DNA from: CAWVSB01 sp046710535
Lineage (GTDB): Bacteria; Pseudomonadota; Gammaproteobacteria; Pseudomonadales; CAWVSB01
Length of the DNA stretch: 64,000 nucleotides
Direction: 5' to 3'
Assembly (NCBI GenBank): GCA_046710535.1
Contig: JBKEHH010000009.1
Coordinates: forward strand, 59,629 to 123,628
Shown: positions 17,002-25,665 of the stretch, piece after piece
Numbering within the stretch: position 1 is the stretch's first letter
How the letters are laid out: the number at the start of each line of letters is the position of its first letter
The notes under the pieces: model-generated
The model's input: only the letters and a program-made list of their open reading frames with translations
The model's database searches: none
What the model was told of the DNA's origin: nothing
Made by a program: the position numbers and the translations under genes

Positions 17002-18360
17002 CTAGTTGACACCTAGCAGCGTGAGTAACTCGTCACGTTTCTCTTCCATTAGCCCTACATCTGCCCGCGACTCAACATTAAGCCTAACAACAGGTTCAGT
17101 ATTAGAGCTTCGCAGGTTAAACCGCCACTGCGCAAAGCTCATCGACAAACCATCGACATAAGACTCTTCTAATGCATCGCCGCGATAATGATCTGCAATG
17201 GCCGTTAACGCCCCTGCAGGATCTTCAATAGTATTATTAATTTCACCGCTGACAGGAAACTGGCGGGTACATTCTTCAACTAAACCTGCTAATCCATGCT
17301 TAGCGTCTGACACTAACTGAGCAACCAGCAACCACGGAATCATTCCACTATCGCAGTAAGCAAAGTCTTTAAAATAATGATGCGCACTCATTTCACCACC
17401 ATACACAGCGTCTTCTGCACGCATCCGTTCTTTGATAAATGCATGGCCTGTTTTGCACTCAACCGACTGACCGCCCAAGCCTTCAACAATAGCTTGGGTA
17501 TTCCAAGTCAGGCGAGGGTCGTGGACTATTTTCTCAGCTACGCTTGAGCGCTTGAGAAATGCCTCTGCGAGCAATCCAACCAGATAATATCCCTCAATGA
17601 ACTCGCCGCGCTGGTCAAAGAAGAAACAACGATCAAAATCACCGTCCCATGCAATACCCATATCGGCATTATGCTCAATAACAGCAGCTCTGGTTGACTC
17701 TCTGTTCTCAACCAACAATGGATTTGGCACACCATTGGGGAAGTTTCCGTCAGGCGTGTGATGGACCTTAATAAAAGTAAATGGCAGATACTGCTCTATC
17801 GAATCTATAACTGCACCGGCGCCGCCATTGCCGGCATTAACTACAATTTTGAGTGGCTTTAACTTGGTTAAATCAACATAGCTAAGCAGGTGATTTATAT
17901 AAGCTGGGCGAGTATCAATACTTTTTAATGCGCCCTTATTTTCAACTGCGCTGAATTCACCTTGCTCTGCCAGACGCTGGATATCGTTTAAACCGGTATC
18001 ACCACTAATAGGCTTTGATCCTTCGCGCACAAATTTCATACCGTTATAATCCATCGGATTATGGCTGGCAGTAACCACTATGCCGCCATCCATTTCTTCA
18101 TGGAATGTCGCAAAGTATATTTCCTCAGTACCGCACTCACTGATATGAAATACATCAACCCCTGAATCTAGCAAGCCATTGACCAAGGCATCGCATAGTT
18201 CAGGACTGGTAAGACGAATATCATGCCCCACCACTACATTTTTAGGCTTAACCACTTCGGCATATGCCCGCCCGATACGATAAGCAACATCGGCATTTAA
18301 TTGATCTGGCACTCGACCGCGAACATCGTAGGCTTTAAAACAGGTGATTTCTTTTAACAT
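17002..18360 (-). CDS. manB: Phosphomannomutase (CpsG/ManB type)
   Basis: Alpha-D-phosphohexomutase converting mannose-6-P to mannose-1-P for GDP-mannose synthesis. The 452 residues have the phosphoserine loop TASHNP with S99, metal loop DGDFDRC (about 242), sugar loop GEMSAHHYF and phosphate-binding RSSNTEP near the C terminus. The protein is closest in pattern to E. coli CpsG (456 residues), rather than AlgC. Phosphoglucomutase activity is also possible for this superfamily. It is the last gene of manC-galU-manB and convergent with pgi. Confidence 0.92.
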   Translation of the reverse strand: MLKEITCFKAYDVRGRVPDQLNADVAYRIGRAYAEVVKPKNVVVGHDIRLTSPELCDALVNGLLDSGVDVFHISECGTEEIYFATFHEEMDGGIVVTASHNPMDYNGMKFVREGSKPISGDTGLNDIQRLAEQGEFSAVENKGALKSIDTRPAYINHLLSYVDLTKLKPLKIVVNAGNGGAGAVIDSIEQYLPFTFIKVHHTPDGNFPNGVPNPLLVENRESTRAAVIEHNADMGIAWDGDFDRCFFFDQRGEFIEGYYLVGLLAEAFLKRSSVAEKIVHDPRLTWNTQAIVEGLGGQSVECKTGHAFIKERMRAEDAVYGGEMSAHHYFKDFAYCDSGMIPWLLVAQLVSDAKHGLAGLVEECTRQFPVSGEINNTIEDPAGALTAIADHYRGDALEESYVDGLSMSFAQWRFNLRSSNTEPVVRLNVESRADVGLMEEKRDELLTLLGVN

Positions 18361-18374
18361 TAATAACTCGCATA

Positions 18375-19205
18375 TTATGATTCTTGAGAATAGACGTTTT
18401 CATAAACATAGTTAGTCGCATCAACAAAGCCGTCAACACTGCCGCAATCAAAACGCTGCCCTTTAAATTGGTAAGCGATAACACAACCATTTTTTGCCTG
18501 CGTCATCAGTGCATCGGTAATTTGAATTTCACCATTTTTGCCCGCTGGAGTACTTTCAATTATATCGAAAATATCTGGGGTCAAAATATATCGCCCAATA
18601 ATCGCAAGATTACTCGGAGCGTCTTCTGGCTTTGGTTTCTCCACCATATTGTCCACGCGATACAATCCTTCGCTTAGACTTACTCCAGCAATAACACCAT
18701 ATTTGTGGGTCTCATCAGCCGGCACTTCCTGGATGGCAACTATGCTGCAACGAAACTGATTATATAGCTTGGCCATTTGAGCCATCACTCCGTCACCATC
18801 ATTGAAACAAAGGTCATCTGCTAAAATCACCCCAAAGGCTTCGTTACCAATTAGCGTTTTACTGGTCAAAATCGCATGACCTAAGCCTTTCATTTCACGC
18901 TGACGGGTTGCAGAAAAAGTAGCGGCATCCAATATCTGACGAATACCATCGAGATAATACTCTTTGCCCGACCCTTTAATCTGATGTTCCAGCTCATAGC
19001 TCACATCAAAGTGATCCATAATGGCGCGTTTACCGCGACCAGTGACAAAGCCAATATCAGTCATGCCCGCTTGTATAGCTTCTTCCACTCCGTATTGAAC
19101 TAACGGTTTGTTGACAATTGGCAGCATTTCTTTTGGCATTGATTTAGTTGCAGGTAAAAATCGAGTTCCATAGCCAGCAACTGGGAATAAACACTTTTTA
19201 ATCAT
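18375..19205 (-). CDS. galU: UTP-glucose-1-phosphate uridylyltransferase
   Basis: Makes UDP-glucose from UTP and glucose-1-P. The 276 residues begin MIKKCLFPVAGYGTRFLPATKSMPKE, the activator/nucleotide loop, and contain VNKPLVQYGVEEA, the LADDLCF metal-binding segment and VEKPKPEDAPSN. It lies 2 bp downstream of manC and 14 bp upstream of manB, so the three are cotranscribed. UDP-glucose feeds lipopolysaccharide core, exopolysaccharide or osmoprotectant synthesis. Confidence 0.96.
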   Translation of the reverse strand: MIKKCLFPVAGYGTRFLPATKSMPKEMLPIVNKPLVQYGVEEAIQAGMTDIGFVTGRGKRAIMDHFDVSYELEHQIKGSGKEYYLDGIRQILDAATFSATRQREMKGLGHAILTSKTLIGNEAFGVILADDLCFNDGDGVMAQMAKLYNQFRCSIVAIQEVPADETHKYGVIAGVSLSEGLYRVDNMVEKPKPEDAPSNLAIIGRYILTPDIFDIIESTPAGKNGEIQITDALMTQAKNGCVIAYQFKGQRFDCGSVDGFVDATNYVYENVYSQES

Positions 19206-19207
19206 TT

Positions 19208-20617
19208 CTATTTACCTCGTCCATATATATCTTCAAATCGCACAATGTCATCTTCACCTAAATAGCTGCCCGTTTGCACCTCTATAATTTCTAAAGGCAC
19301 CACGCCAGGGTTAGTCAATCTATGCTTATGCCCTAATGGGATATAGGTTGATTGATCTTCCGCCAGTAGTATTTCATTGCCGTTACATTCAACTAAACCA
19401 GTACCCTGAACCACAACCCAGTGTTCCGCTCGGTGATGATGCATCTGTAGCGATAAGCGTGCATCAGGATTAACAATAATACGTTTCACCTGAAACCGAC
19501 CAGCATTCACTAGGGACTCATAAGAGCCCCAAGGGCGATAAACTTTAACGTGTGTATGAGCCTCTGATCGATTGGCATTTTTTAAACGATTAACGATTTC
19601 TTTAACATTTTGCACTGAGTGTCGATCAGCCACTAACACCGCATCGGCGGTTTCAACCACCACTAAATCCTCTACCCCAACCGTTGCAACAAGTCGTGAC
19701 TCACTACGAACATAGCTATTTTTAGTCGCAGCAAGCTCTACATCACCGCGCGTAACATTGCCCTCCGCATCTGTATCGCCTATCTCCCATAGCGCCGACC
19801 AAGCGCCTACATCACTCCAGCCGGCCGACATTGGGACCACTACCGCATCAGCTGTTTTCTCCATTACGGCATAATCAATGGATTCACTACGACACTGAGC
19901 AAAAGCCTTTGCATCTAGGCGAATAAAATCTAAATCCAATACTGCTTTTTGATAAGCATCATTGGACGCGTCAAAAATATCTACCGCGTATTTTTTTAGC
20001 TCATCCAAATATTTCTTTGCCGGCAACATAAACATGCCGCTATTCCAGAGATAGCCGCCATCATCAAGATATGACTGTGCGGTTTCAGCATCTGGCTTTT
20101 CAACAAACTCAGCTACTTTAAAACCCTCGCCCTCGATCTCACCACGACGAATATAACCAAACCCAGTCTCCGCCGCTGTTGGCACAATACCAAAGGTTAC
20201 CAAAGCACCTTTTTCAGCCAATCCCATGCCGCTGGTTACACATGCCCGAAAGCTTTCAGTGTCTTCAATAACATGATCAGCTGGCAGCACTAACAGCACT
20301 GCATTGGGGTCGCCTTTTAATGCTTGAATCGCAGCAATAGCAACAGCTGGGGCAGTATTTTTACCTATTGGCTCCAGCACCACAGAGGCGCCAATTATTC
20401 CAGCTTCGCGCAGTTGCTCTGCAACAATAAACCGATGCCCTTCATTGCACACAACAATTGGAGCTGCAGCCTCAACACCATCCAGCCGAGCAAAGGTCTC
20501 CTGCAGTAAACTCTTATTTTCATCTGCTAATGGCAAAAACTGCTTAGGGTAAGACTCGCGAGAAACTGGCCACAATCGACTGCCAACGCCACCGGATAAA
20601 TATACAGGGTATAACAT
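19208..20617 (-). CDS. manC: Mannose-1-phosphate guanylyltransferase / mannose-6-phosphate isomerase
   Basis: Bifunctional type II enzyme. The GDP-mannose pyrophosphorylase domain (about 1-290) starts with the signature GGVGSRLWPVSRESYPKQFL. The C-terminal cupin isomerase domain (about 350-465) carries YRPWGSY, the metal-binding MHHHRAEHWVVVQGTG and PLGHKHRLTNP. It converts fructose-6-P to mannose-6-P and mannose-1-P to GDP-mannose. With manB, all steps from fructose-6-P are covered in this operon. It is the first gene, with ATG at 20617. GDP-mannose points to a mannose- or fucose-containing surface polysaccharide. Confidence 0.96.
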   Translation of the reverse strand: MLYPVYLSGGVGSRLWPVSRESYPKQFLPLADENKSLLQETFARLDGVEAAAPIVVCNEGHRFIVAEQLREAGIIGASVVLEPIGKNTAPAVAIAAIQALKGDPNAVLLVLPADHVIEDTESFRACVTSGMGLAEKGALVTFGIVPTAAETGFGYIRRGEIEGEGFKVAEFVEKPDAETAQSYLDDGGYLWNSGMFMLPAKKYLDELKKYAVDIFDASNDAYQKAVLDLDFIRLDAKAFAQCRSESIDYAVMEKTADAVVVPMSAGWSDVGAWSALWEIGDTDAEGNVTRGDVELAATKNSYVRSESRLVATVGVEDLVVVETADAVLVADRHSVQNVKEIVNRLKNANRSEAHTHVKVYRPWGSYESLVNAGRFQVKRIIVNPDARLSLQMHHHRAEHWVVVQGTGLVECNGNEILLAEDQSTYIPLGHKHRLTNPGVVPLEIIEVQTGSYLGEDDIVRFEDIYGRGK

Positions 20618-20639
20618 TAAACTAGAGCTCCATTATCTT

Positions 20640-20652
20640 GGAATTGAATTCC
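20640..20652. repeat. Short perfect palindrome upstream of manC
   Basis: GGAATT-G-AATTCC, 23 bp upstream of the manC ATG. It could be an operator or a leader hairpin, but it is short and AT-rich. Confidence 0.3.
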
Positions 20653-20775
20653 TATCTAAAAAATTATTTGCCTACCGCATTCGCTACAGGCGGCAGGAAG
20701 TATAACAGCACCACCCACATATGTGTTAAGCTCGCCACCTATAACTAACTGCATCCAACAGAGAGAATTTATACT

Positions 20776-21300
20776 TTGCCTTTAACAGACCAACATTCGT
20801 TTAGTACACAAGAATTAATTGATTGCGGGCACGGCAACTTATTTGGAGCTGGCAACGCTAAATTACCTACCGACAACATGCTGATGGTAGATCGAATTAG
20901 TCTCATAAGCGTGGAAGGCGGAAAGTATGGCAAAGGCCAAATACAAGCCGAATTAGATATAAATCCTGACTTATGGTTCTTTAACTGTCATTTTCCCGGC
21001 GACCCAGTAATGCCTGGCTGCCTAGGATTAGATGCCATGTGGCAGTTAGTTGGTTTCTTTTTAGCATGGAAAGGCAATCCTGGGCGCGGCAGAGCATTAG
21101 GGGCTGGCGAAGTAAAGTTCACCGGGCAGGTATTACCGACGGCGAAAAAAGTTTGTTACCAGATTGACTTAAAACGCGTTATTGAGCGTAAACTAGTTAT
21201 GGGAATAGCAGACGCCACGCTAACCTGCGACGGCAAAGAGATATACCAAGCAAATGACCTAAGAGTCGGCGTATTCACCAATATGGATGCAATGACCTAG
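20776..21300 (+). CDS. fabA: 3-hydroxydecanoyl-ACP dehydratase/isomerase
   Basis: Introduces the cis double bond in anaerobic unsaturated fatty acid synthesis by dehydrating 3-hydroxydecanoyl-ACP and isomerising trans-2 to cis-3-decenoyl-ACP. The 174 residues have the catalytic pair H72 (in NCHFPGDPVMPG) and D86 (in LGLDAMWQL), equivalent to H70/D84 of E. coli. The start is TTG at 20776 with an AGAGAG ribosome binding site. No better ATG exists upstream in frame, and the N-terminal TDQHSFSTQELI aligns with known FabA. It forms an operon with fabB, as in Pseudomonas. Confidence 0.97.
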   Translation: MPLTDQHSFSTQELIDCGHGNLFGAGNAKLPTDNMLMVDRISLISVEGGKYGKGQIQAELDINPDLWFFNCHFPGDPVMPGCLGLDAMWQLVGFFLAWKGNPGRGRALGAGEVKFTGQVLPTAKKVCYQIDLKRVIERKLVMGIADATLTCDGKEIYQANDLRVGVFTNMDAMT

Positions 21301-21340
21301 AGTATCAAATAAACCGGCATACATATAAACCGAGGCAACT

Positions 21341-22561
21341 ATGAGACGGGCAGTAATCACAGGCATGGGCGTAGTTTCATGTATCGGCAATGATCTTGAA
21401 ACCGTAAAACAATCCCTCATTGATGGTAAATCGGGCATTCAATTCATGCCTGAATACAAAGAAATTGGGATGCGCAGCCACTTATGCGGCAAAGCTGAAA
21501 TCGATGCGAAAGAGCTAATTGATAGAAAAACCTTACGCTTCATGGGTGACGCAGCAATTTATTCTTATGTTGCAATGCAGCAAGCCATTGATGATTCGGG
21601 CTTAACTGAAGAGCAAGTATCTAACCCTCGCAGTGGCATAATCGCTGGTTCTGGCGGGGCCTCGGCCGAGAATATTGTAGAGTCAGCCGATATTGTTAGA
21701 GCCAAAGGCGTTAAACGCGTTGGGCCATATCGGGTCACTCAAACCATGGGGTCAACTGTATCCGCATGTCTAGCGACACCGTTCAAAATCAAAGGCGTTA
21801 ATTACTCGATTTCTTCGGCCTGCGCCACTAGCGCCCACTGTATAGGGGCTGGCTTAGAGCAAATACAGCTTGGCAAGCAAGATATTATCTTCGCTGGCGG
21901 CGGTGAAGAGGAACATTGGACGCTATCGTGCCTATTCGACGCAATGGGCGCGCTTTCAACTAAGTACAATGACACCCCAGAGAAGGCATCACGCGCCTAT
22001 GACGCTAACCGCGATGGGTTTGTAATCGCCTCCGGCGGCGGCATGGTTGTAATAGAAGAGCTAGAACACGCCAAAGCTCGCGGCGCAAAGATATATGGCG
22101 AAATCGTAGGCTATGGCGCCACATCAGATGGCTATGACATGGTGGCTCCAAGTGGTGAAGGCGCCACTCGATGCATGCAACAGGCTATGTCTACAGTAAG
22201 CGGCGAAATTGACTACATTAACTCACACGGTACCTCAACGCCGGCCGGCGATATGGCTGAACTAAAAGCAGTAAAAGCCGCGTTTGAGGGTAAAACAATA
22301 CCCAAAGTAAGTTCGACTAAATCATTGGCAGGGCATTCTCTTGGCGCCACCGGCGTACTAGAAGCGATCTTCAGTCTAATCATGATGGAGAACAATTTCA
22401 TCGCGGCATCGGCCAATATTGACGACTTAGATCCAGAGGCCGGCGATATCCCCATCGTCACTAAACGGGAAGACAATGTCACGTTAAACCGGATTATGTC
22501 TAATAGCTTCGGCTTTGGCGGAACCAATGCAACTTTAGTATTTGAACGCTACTCAGACTAA
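21341..22561 (+). CDS. fabB: 3-oxoacyl-ACP synthase I
   Basis: Beta-ketoacyl-ACP synthase I, which elongates cis-3-decenoyl-ACP made by FabA. The 406 residues carry the Cys-His-His triad C161 (SSACATSAHC), H296 (NSHGTSTPAGD) and H332 (KSLAGHSLGATG), plus the C-terminal NSFGFGGTNA loop. ATG at 21341 lies 40 bp after fabA with a GAGG ribosome binding site. The fabAB pair is characteristic of gammaproteobacteria. Confidence 0.97.
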   Translation: MRRAVITGMGVVSCIGNDLETVKQSLIDGKSGIQFMPEYKEIGMRSHLCGKAEIDAKELIDRKTLRFMGDAAIYSYVAMQQAIDDSGLTEEQVSNPRSGIIAGSGGASAENIVESADIVRAKGVKRVGPYRVTQTMGSTVSACLATPFKIKGVNYSISSACATSAHCIGAGLEQIQLGKQDIIFAGGGEEEHWTLSCLFDAMGALSTKYNDTPEKASRAYDANRDGFVIASGGGMVVIEELEHAKARGAKIYGEIVGYGATSDGYDMVAPSGEGATRCMQQAMSTVSGEIDYINSHGTSTPAGDMAELKAVKAAFEGKTIPKVSSTKSLAGHSLGATGVLEAIFSLIMMENNFIAASANIDDLDPEAGDIPIVTKREDNVTLNRIMSNSFGFGGTNATLVFERYSD

Positions 22562-22575
22562 CCAAATAAACGCTA

Positions 22576-23442
22576 CTAATCAGCGCTATCAGAGTTGCTC
22601 TGATAGCGCTTTTTTATGGCCGTCGTCAATGCTGAACGCCAAGTGCGCTGTTTAACACCGAATGCTTCTAAGATTTTTTCGCAATCTAATAACGGATATT
22701 TGGTAGCACCTTGACCAGACAAATTGTCAACTTCAATCAGCTGAACCCCGTCTAAATCTACCTCTCCATACTGAGAAGCCAAGGCAATCAAGGTATCAGT
22801 AAACGCCATACTGCTGGTTACTTCTGAACCACTATAGTGGTAGACCCCCCAGCAGTCTGCGCCATAATATAGCTGCCAGACAACAGTATTTATGACTCGC
22901 GCAAGATCTTCTGCTGGCGTTGGCGCACCGTCTAAATCCGCTTGCAGCTTGATTTCGCGACCACTTTCAACATACGTTAGCAAGCGATCAAGAAAACCAT
23001 CGGGGTTAGACCCAAACACCCAGCCACTGCGCAAGATACAGGCACGATCAACACCGCTCTGAATTATTTTCTCAATTTTATAAAGTCTACTGCCAGCATC
23101 ATTAGTGGCATTAATTTCATCAGTTTCTACATATGGAGTTTCTTTACAGCCGTCAAATATTTGCGAACTTGAAATATGCACTAATGCCACATCAACAGAC
23201 ACCACTGCAACCGTTAATGCTTCAATCCATTGCACGTGAGCATCATCCACTGCGCCAATATACGCTTGCCCAGGCGTGTAACAATTAACCACAAAATCGG
23301 GCGTATGCTTAACCACCGCTTCGCCAGCACCCTCAATATTACTCTTGGCCAGCGCAATACAGTCAATTGTCTCTTGCGCCAAAAACAACTCGCACAAATC
23401 ATGACCAATTGAACTATCTGAACCTAAAACTAAAACCTTCAC
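22576..23442 (-). CDS. RmlD-like NAD(P)-dependent sugar-nucleotide reductase/epimerase
   Basis: Extended short-chain dehydrogenase of 288 residues. The Rossmann start KVLVLGSDSSIG is a degraded GxxGxxG. The region HISSSQIFDGCKETPYVE matches RmlD's STDYVFDG...YxE block, and YKIEK supplies the YxxxK catalytic pair. WVFGSNPDGFLDRLL and a PTPAEDLARVI segment follow the RmlD pattern. A role in dTDP-rhamnose-type or other sugar modification is possible, but rmlA/B/C are absent here. GTG at 23442 is chosen because AAGG sits six bases upstream; a longer frame to 23469 lacks this. The last codons overlap the fabB terminator. Confidence 0.75.
   Translation of the reverse strand: MKVLVLGSDSSIGHDLCELFLAQETIDCIALAKSNIEGAGEAVVKHTPDFVVNCYTPGQAYIGAVDDAHVQWIEALTVAVVSVDVALVHISSSQIFDGCKETPYVETDEINATNDAGSRLYKIEKIIQSGVDRACILRSGWVFGSNPDGFLDRLLTYVESGREIKLQADLDGAPTPAEDLARVINTVVWQLYYGADCWGVYHYSGSEVTSSMAFTDTLIALASQYGEVDLDGVQLIEVDNLSGQGATKYPLLDCEKILEAFGVKQRTWRSALTTAIKKRYQSNSDSAD
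22582..22615 (+). terminator. Terminator of fabAB, embedded in the opposite-strand gene
   Basis: A perfect 13-bp stem, AGCGCTATCAGAG-TTG-CTCTGATAGCGCT, is followed by six T. It lies inside the 3' coding end of the convergent RmlD-like gene, 20 bp after the fabB stop. Confidence 0.9.
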
Positions 23443-23534
23443 GGCCACCCTTAACATTGAATACAACAATAAACATTCACTACAAAATAACCTGTAATTG
23501 CAGTGACATCAAATTGCAATTAACAAACCTTGCT

Positions 23535-23576
23535 AGCAATAAAAAAGGCCTGTAAATACAGGCCTTTTTTATTGCT
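23535..23576 (-). terminator. Long perfect hairpin terminator after ssb
   Basis: AGCAATAAAAAAGGCCTGTA pairs exactly with its complement across a 2-nt centre, a 42-bp perfect inverted repeat with internal A6/T6 tracts. It ends the ssb transcript, 9 bp beyond its stop. Confidence 0.93.
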
Positions 23577-23585
23577 GAAGTAATC

Positions 23586-24050
23586 CTAGAACGGAATATC
23601 ATCATCAAAATCGTCCATTGCGGCTGGCGCTGTTGCGGCTTGCGGCTGCGCTGATTGCTGCTGAGGAGCCTGATTTGAATACTGCTCAGCAGGCGCTCCC
23701 ATTCCGCCCTGCGCGCCTTTACTGTCAAGCATCTGTATTTCACCACCCACAATCTCAGTGGTATAACGCTTCACGCCATCTTTTTCCCACTCGCGAGTAC
23801 GCAGTGAACCTTCAATATAAACCTTTGAGCCTTTTTTCAAATACTCACCAGCAATTTCAGCTAGGCGATTAAAAAACACCACTCGGTGCCACTCGGTGCG
23901 TTCCTGAGGCTGGCCTGTTTGCTTGTCCTTCCAAGTCTCTGAGGTAGCAATGGTTAAGTTAGTTACAGCACCGCCAGATGGCATATACCTTGTTTCGGGG
24001 TCTGCTCCACAATTTCCAATTAACGTTACTTTATTAATACCCCTAGCCAT
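23586..24050 (-). CDS. ssb: Single-stranded DNA-binding protein
   Basis: Tetrameric SSB protecting ssDNA in replication, recombination and repair. The 154 residues comprise an OB-fold (1-110, beginning ARGINKVTLIGNCGADPE, with ERTEWHRVVFF), a Gln/Ala/Pro-rich linker (about 113-145) and the conserved acidic tip DFDDDIPF that recruits partner proteins. ATG at 24050 has GAGGATAAG upstream. It follows the MFS gene on the same strand but has its own promoter-like sequence. In many gammaproteobacteria ssb-MFS is directly divergent from uvrA; here uvrA is about 8 kb away, beyond the pilus operon. Confidence 0.98.
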   Translation of the reverse strand: MARGINKVTLIGNCGADPETRYMPSGGAVTNLTIATSETWKDKQTGQPQERTEWHRVVFFNRLAEIAGEYLKKGSKVYIEGSLRTREWEKDGVKRYTTEIVGGEIQMLDSKGAQGGMGAPAEQYSNQAPQQQSAQPQAATAPAAMDDFDDDIPF

Positions 24051-24083
24051 ATCTTATCCTCTCTTTAGCTGCTGTATGGTCCC

Positions 24084-24099
24084 CGTCTAAGATTAGACG
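24084..24099. promoter_or_regulatory. Palindrome in the ssb leader
   Basis: CGTCTAA-GA-TTAGACG, a 7-bp perfect inverted repeat, sits between the putative ssb promoter and the ssb ATG. It does not match the LexA consensus CTGT-N8-ACAG. It may be an operator or an mRNA hairpin. Confidence 0.4.
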
Positions 24100-24111
24100 A
24101 AGCAAATTTTT

Positions 24112-24141
24112 ATTCTAAAAATCAAACTATAACTGAATCAA
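24112..24141 (-). promoter_or_regulatory. Putative promoter of ssb
   Basis: On the minus strand, TTGATT and TAGAAT are separated by 18 bp. The -35 overlaps the stop codon region of the upstream MFS gene. Confidence 0.45.
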
Positions 24142-25523
24142 CCTTGACCCGCCATCACCCGATCAAACGAAGCTCTATTAAACTGAGCGGGGCTTGTTTT
24201 AAGGTACATAAGTGCTGCAGATGAATCGATCATCACATCTAAAACACCTTCGATCGCTAGTAAGTTATCGGTTAACTTATCTAGCTCCAAGCCTTTATCA
24301 TTTAGTGAAATAACGATGGTTTTTCCTACTACAGGCACAGACATGCCTACCGCAACTGACAACCACACAAATAAAACCAAACCACATAAGATAAATATCG
24401 CAACAACCCCATATAAAGCCATCGCTAAACCACTTAAAGCGCCACCGGCAAAAATACCTAAGAACTGACAGGTAGAGTACACCCCCATCGCGGTCCCTCT
24501 GCCGCCGGCAAACACTTGCCGACTTACCATTGACGGCAATAATGCTTCTAGCAAATTAAAACCGACAAAAAATACAAATAGCGCCGCTAATAAAACAATG
24601 CCATTAGCGGCACCCAATGCTAATAATAATAACGCCGCTAATAAAACCGCCACGGCAGCACAAAATACCCGTTTCAAATTGCCACTCTTATCGGCATAAA
24701 TCATTGCCGGCAACATTAAAACAAAAGACAAGCCCAGCACCGGTAAATACACTTTCCAATGGGCCTGAACATTAACAGCCAACACCTCGACCAATAGTAT
24801 TGGGATAATTGAAAACAATGCCGTCAACACAAAGTGTAAGCTGAATATACCCAAATTCAATCGCAGTAAGTCCTTATCAGCCAGCACCCGTCCGAACAGT
24901 TCCTTGGCAGGACTGACTTCTTTATTGACTACTTTGGGCTGTGAAGGGACCGCAAACCACAGCAAGCCAATGGCTAATAGTGACAATACGGCGGTAAACC
25001 AGAACAATCCTACCAAACCATAAGTGGCGGAAACTAACGGTCCCAAAATCAATGACAGCGCAAAGGTAAGACCAATACTCATCCCTATCGCGGCCATCGC
25101 CTTGCTGCGCTGCTCTTCACGCGTCAGATCTGCCACCAACGCTAACACTGTGCTGGCCACCGCCCCCGCACCTTGTATCGCTCGGCCAATAACAACGCCA
25201 ACCGCAGTATCGGCAGTAGCAGCAACAACACTGCCAATAAAAAAAACAAGCAGTCCAATAGTAATCACCGGCTTACGCCCCCAGCGGTCCGACCATAAGC
25301 CAAACGGAATCTGCAGCAATGCTTGGGTTAAGCCGTAGGCGCCCAAGGCAAGCCCCAGCACGGCCGGCGAATAGCCCGGATAGGCGCCCAGATAGATAGC
25401 AATGACCGGCAGCACCATAAACAAACCGAGCATACGCACTGCATAGAGCGCCCCTAAGGATGCCACAGCAGTGCGTTCGGCAGCAGTCATCGCCGATGAT
25501 TGGGGAACAATAGTAGCTGCCAT
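24138..25523 (-). CDS. MFS transporter, YajR-like
   Basis: Twelve-helix inner-membrane transporter of 461 residues. MFS signature A is GLWSDRWGRKPVI in the loop after helix 2. Motif B-like IGRAIQGAGAVAS follows, and a second-half motif MPAMIYADKSG occurs after helix 8. The C-terminal soluble domain (about 400-461, VVISLNDKGLELDKL...FNRASFDRVMAG) resembles the ferredoxin-like YAM domain of YajR. The start is the ATG at 25523, since the TTG before it is unlikely. Substrate is unknown; drug efflux is the usual guess for YajR. Neighbouring ssb and, in other genomes, uvrA are conserved companions. Confidence 0.88.
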   Translation of the reverse strand: MAATIVPQSSAMTAAERTAVASLGALYAVRMLGLFMVLPVIAIYLGAYPGYSPAVLGLALGAYGLTQALLQIPFGLWSDRWGRKPVITIGLLVFFIGSVVAATADTAVGVVIGRAIQGAGAVASTVLALVADLTREEQRSKAMAAIGMSIGLTFALSLILGPLVSATYGLVGLFWFTAVLSLLAIGLLWFAVPSQPKVVNKEVSPAKELFGRVLADKDLLRLNLGIFSLHFVLTALFSIIPILLVEVLAVNVQAHWKVYLPVLGLSFVLMLPAMIYADKSGNLKRVFCAAVAVLLAALLLLALGAANGIVLLAALFVFFVGFNLLEALLPSMVSRQVFAGGRGTAMGVYSTCQFLGIFAGGALSGLAMALYGVVAIFILCGLVLFVWLSVAVGMSVPVVGKTIVISLNDKGLELDKLTDNLLAIEGVLDVMIDSSAALMYLKTSPAQFNRASFDRVMAGQG

Positions 25524-25632
25524 CAATAAGAAAACGCTGAAGTTTAAAGAATGGCAATATTACCAGTAAATACTTGAGTAAGAAACGATAACACCACGAT
25601 ATAAAAGATTACTGTTAACCGCTACCTGAATA

Positions 25633-25655
25633 GGTGAGTTACAAAAACACTCACC
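25633..25655. promoter_or_regulatory. Inverted repeat over the fimT promoter region
   Basis: GGTGAGT (25633-25639) and ACTCACC (25649-25655) form an exact 7-bp inverted repeat with a 9-bp centre. They straddle the putative -35 of the pilus operon, the position expected for an operator. Confidence 0.4.
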
Positions 25656-25665
25656 GCTCTATAGT
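25638..25665 (+). promoter_or_regulatory. Putative promoter of the minor-pilin operon
   Basis: GTTACA, a 16-bp spacer and TATAGT lie 65 bp upstream of the fimT ATG. A second hairpin, CTGCTAC-AAGGAT-GTAGCAG (25686-25705), lies in the leader just before the ribosome binding site AAAGGAG. Confidence 0.4.

Noticed and set aside
24051..24137. Possible LexA box upstream of ssb (CTGCTGTATGG)
   Set aside because: No ACAG half-site at the required spacing; only the unrelated palindrome CGTCTAAGATTAGACG is present.
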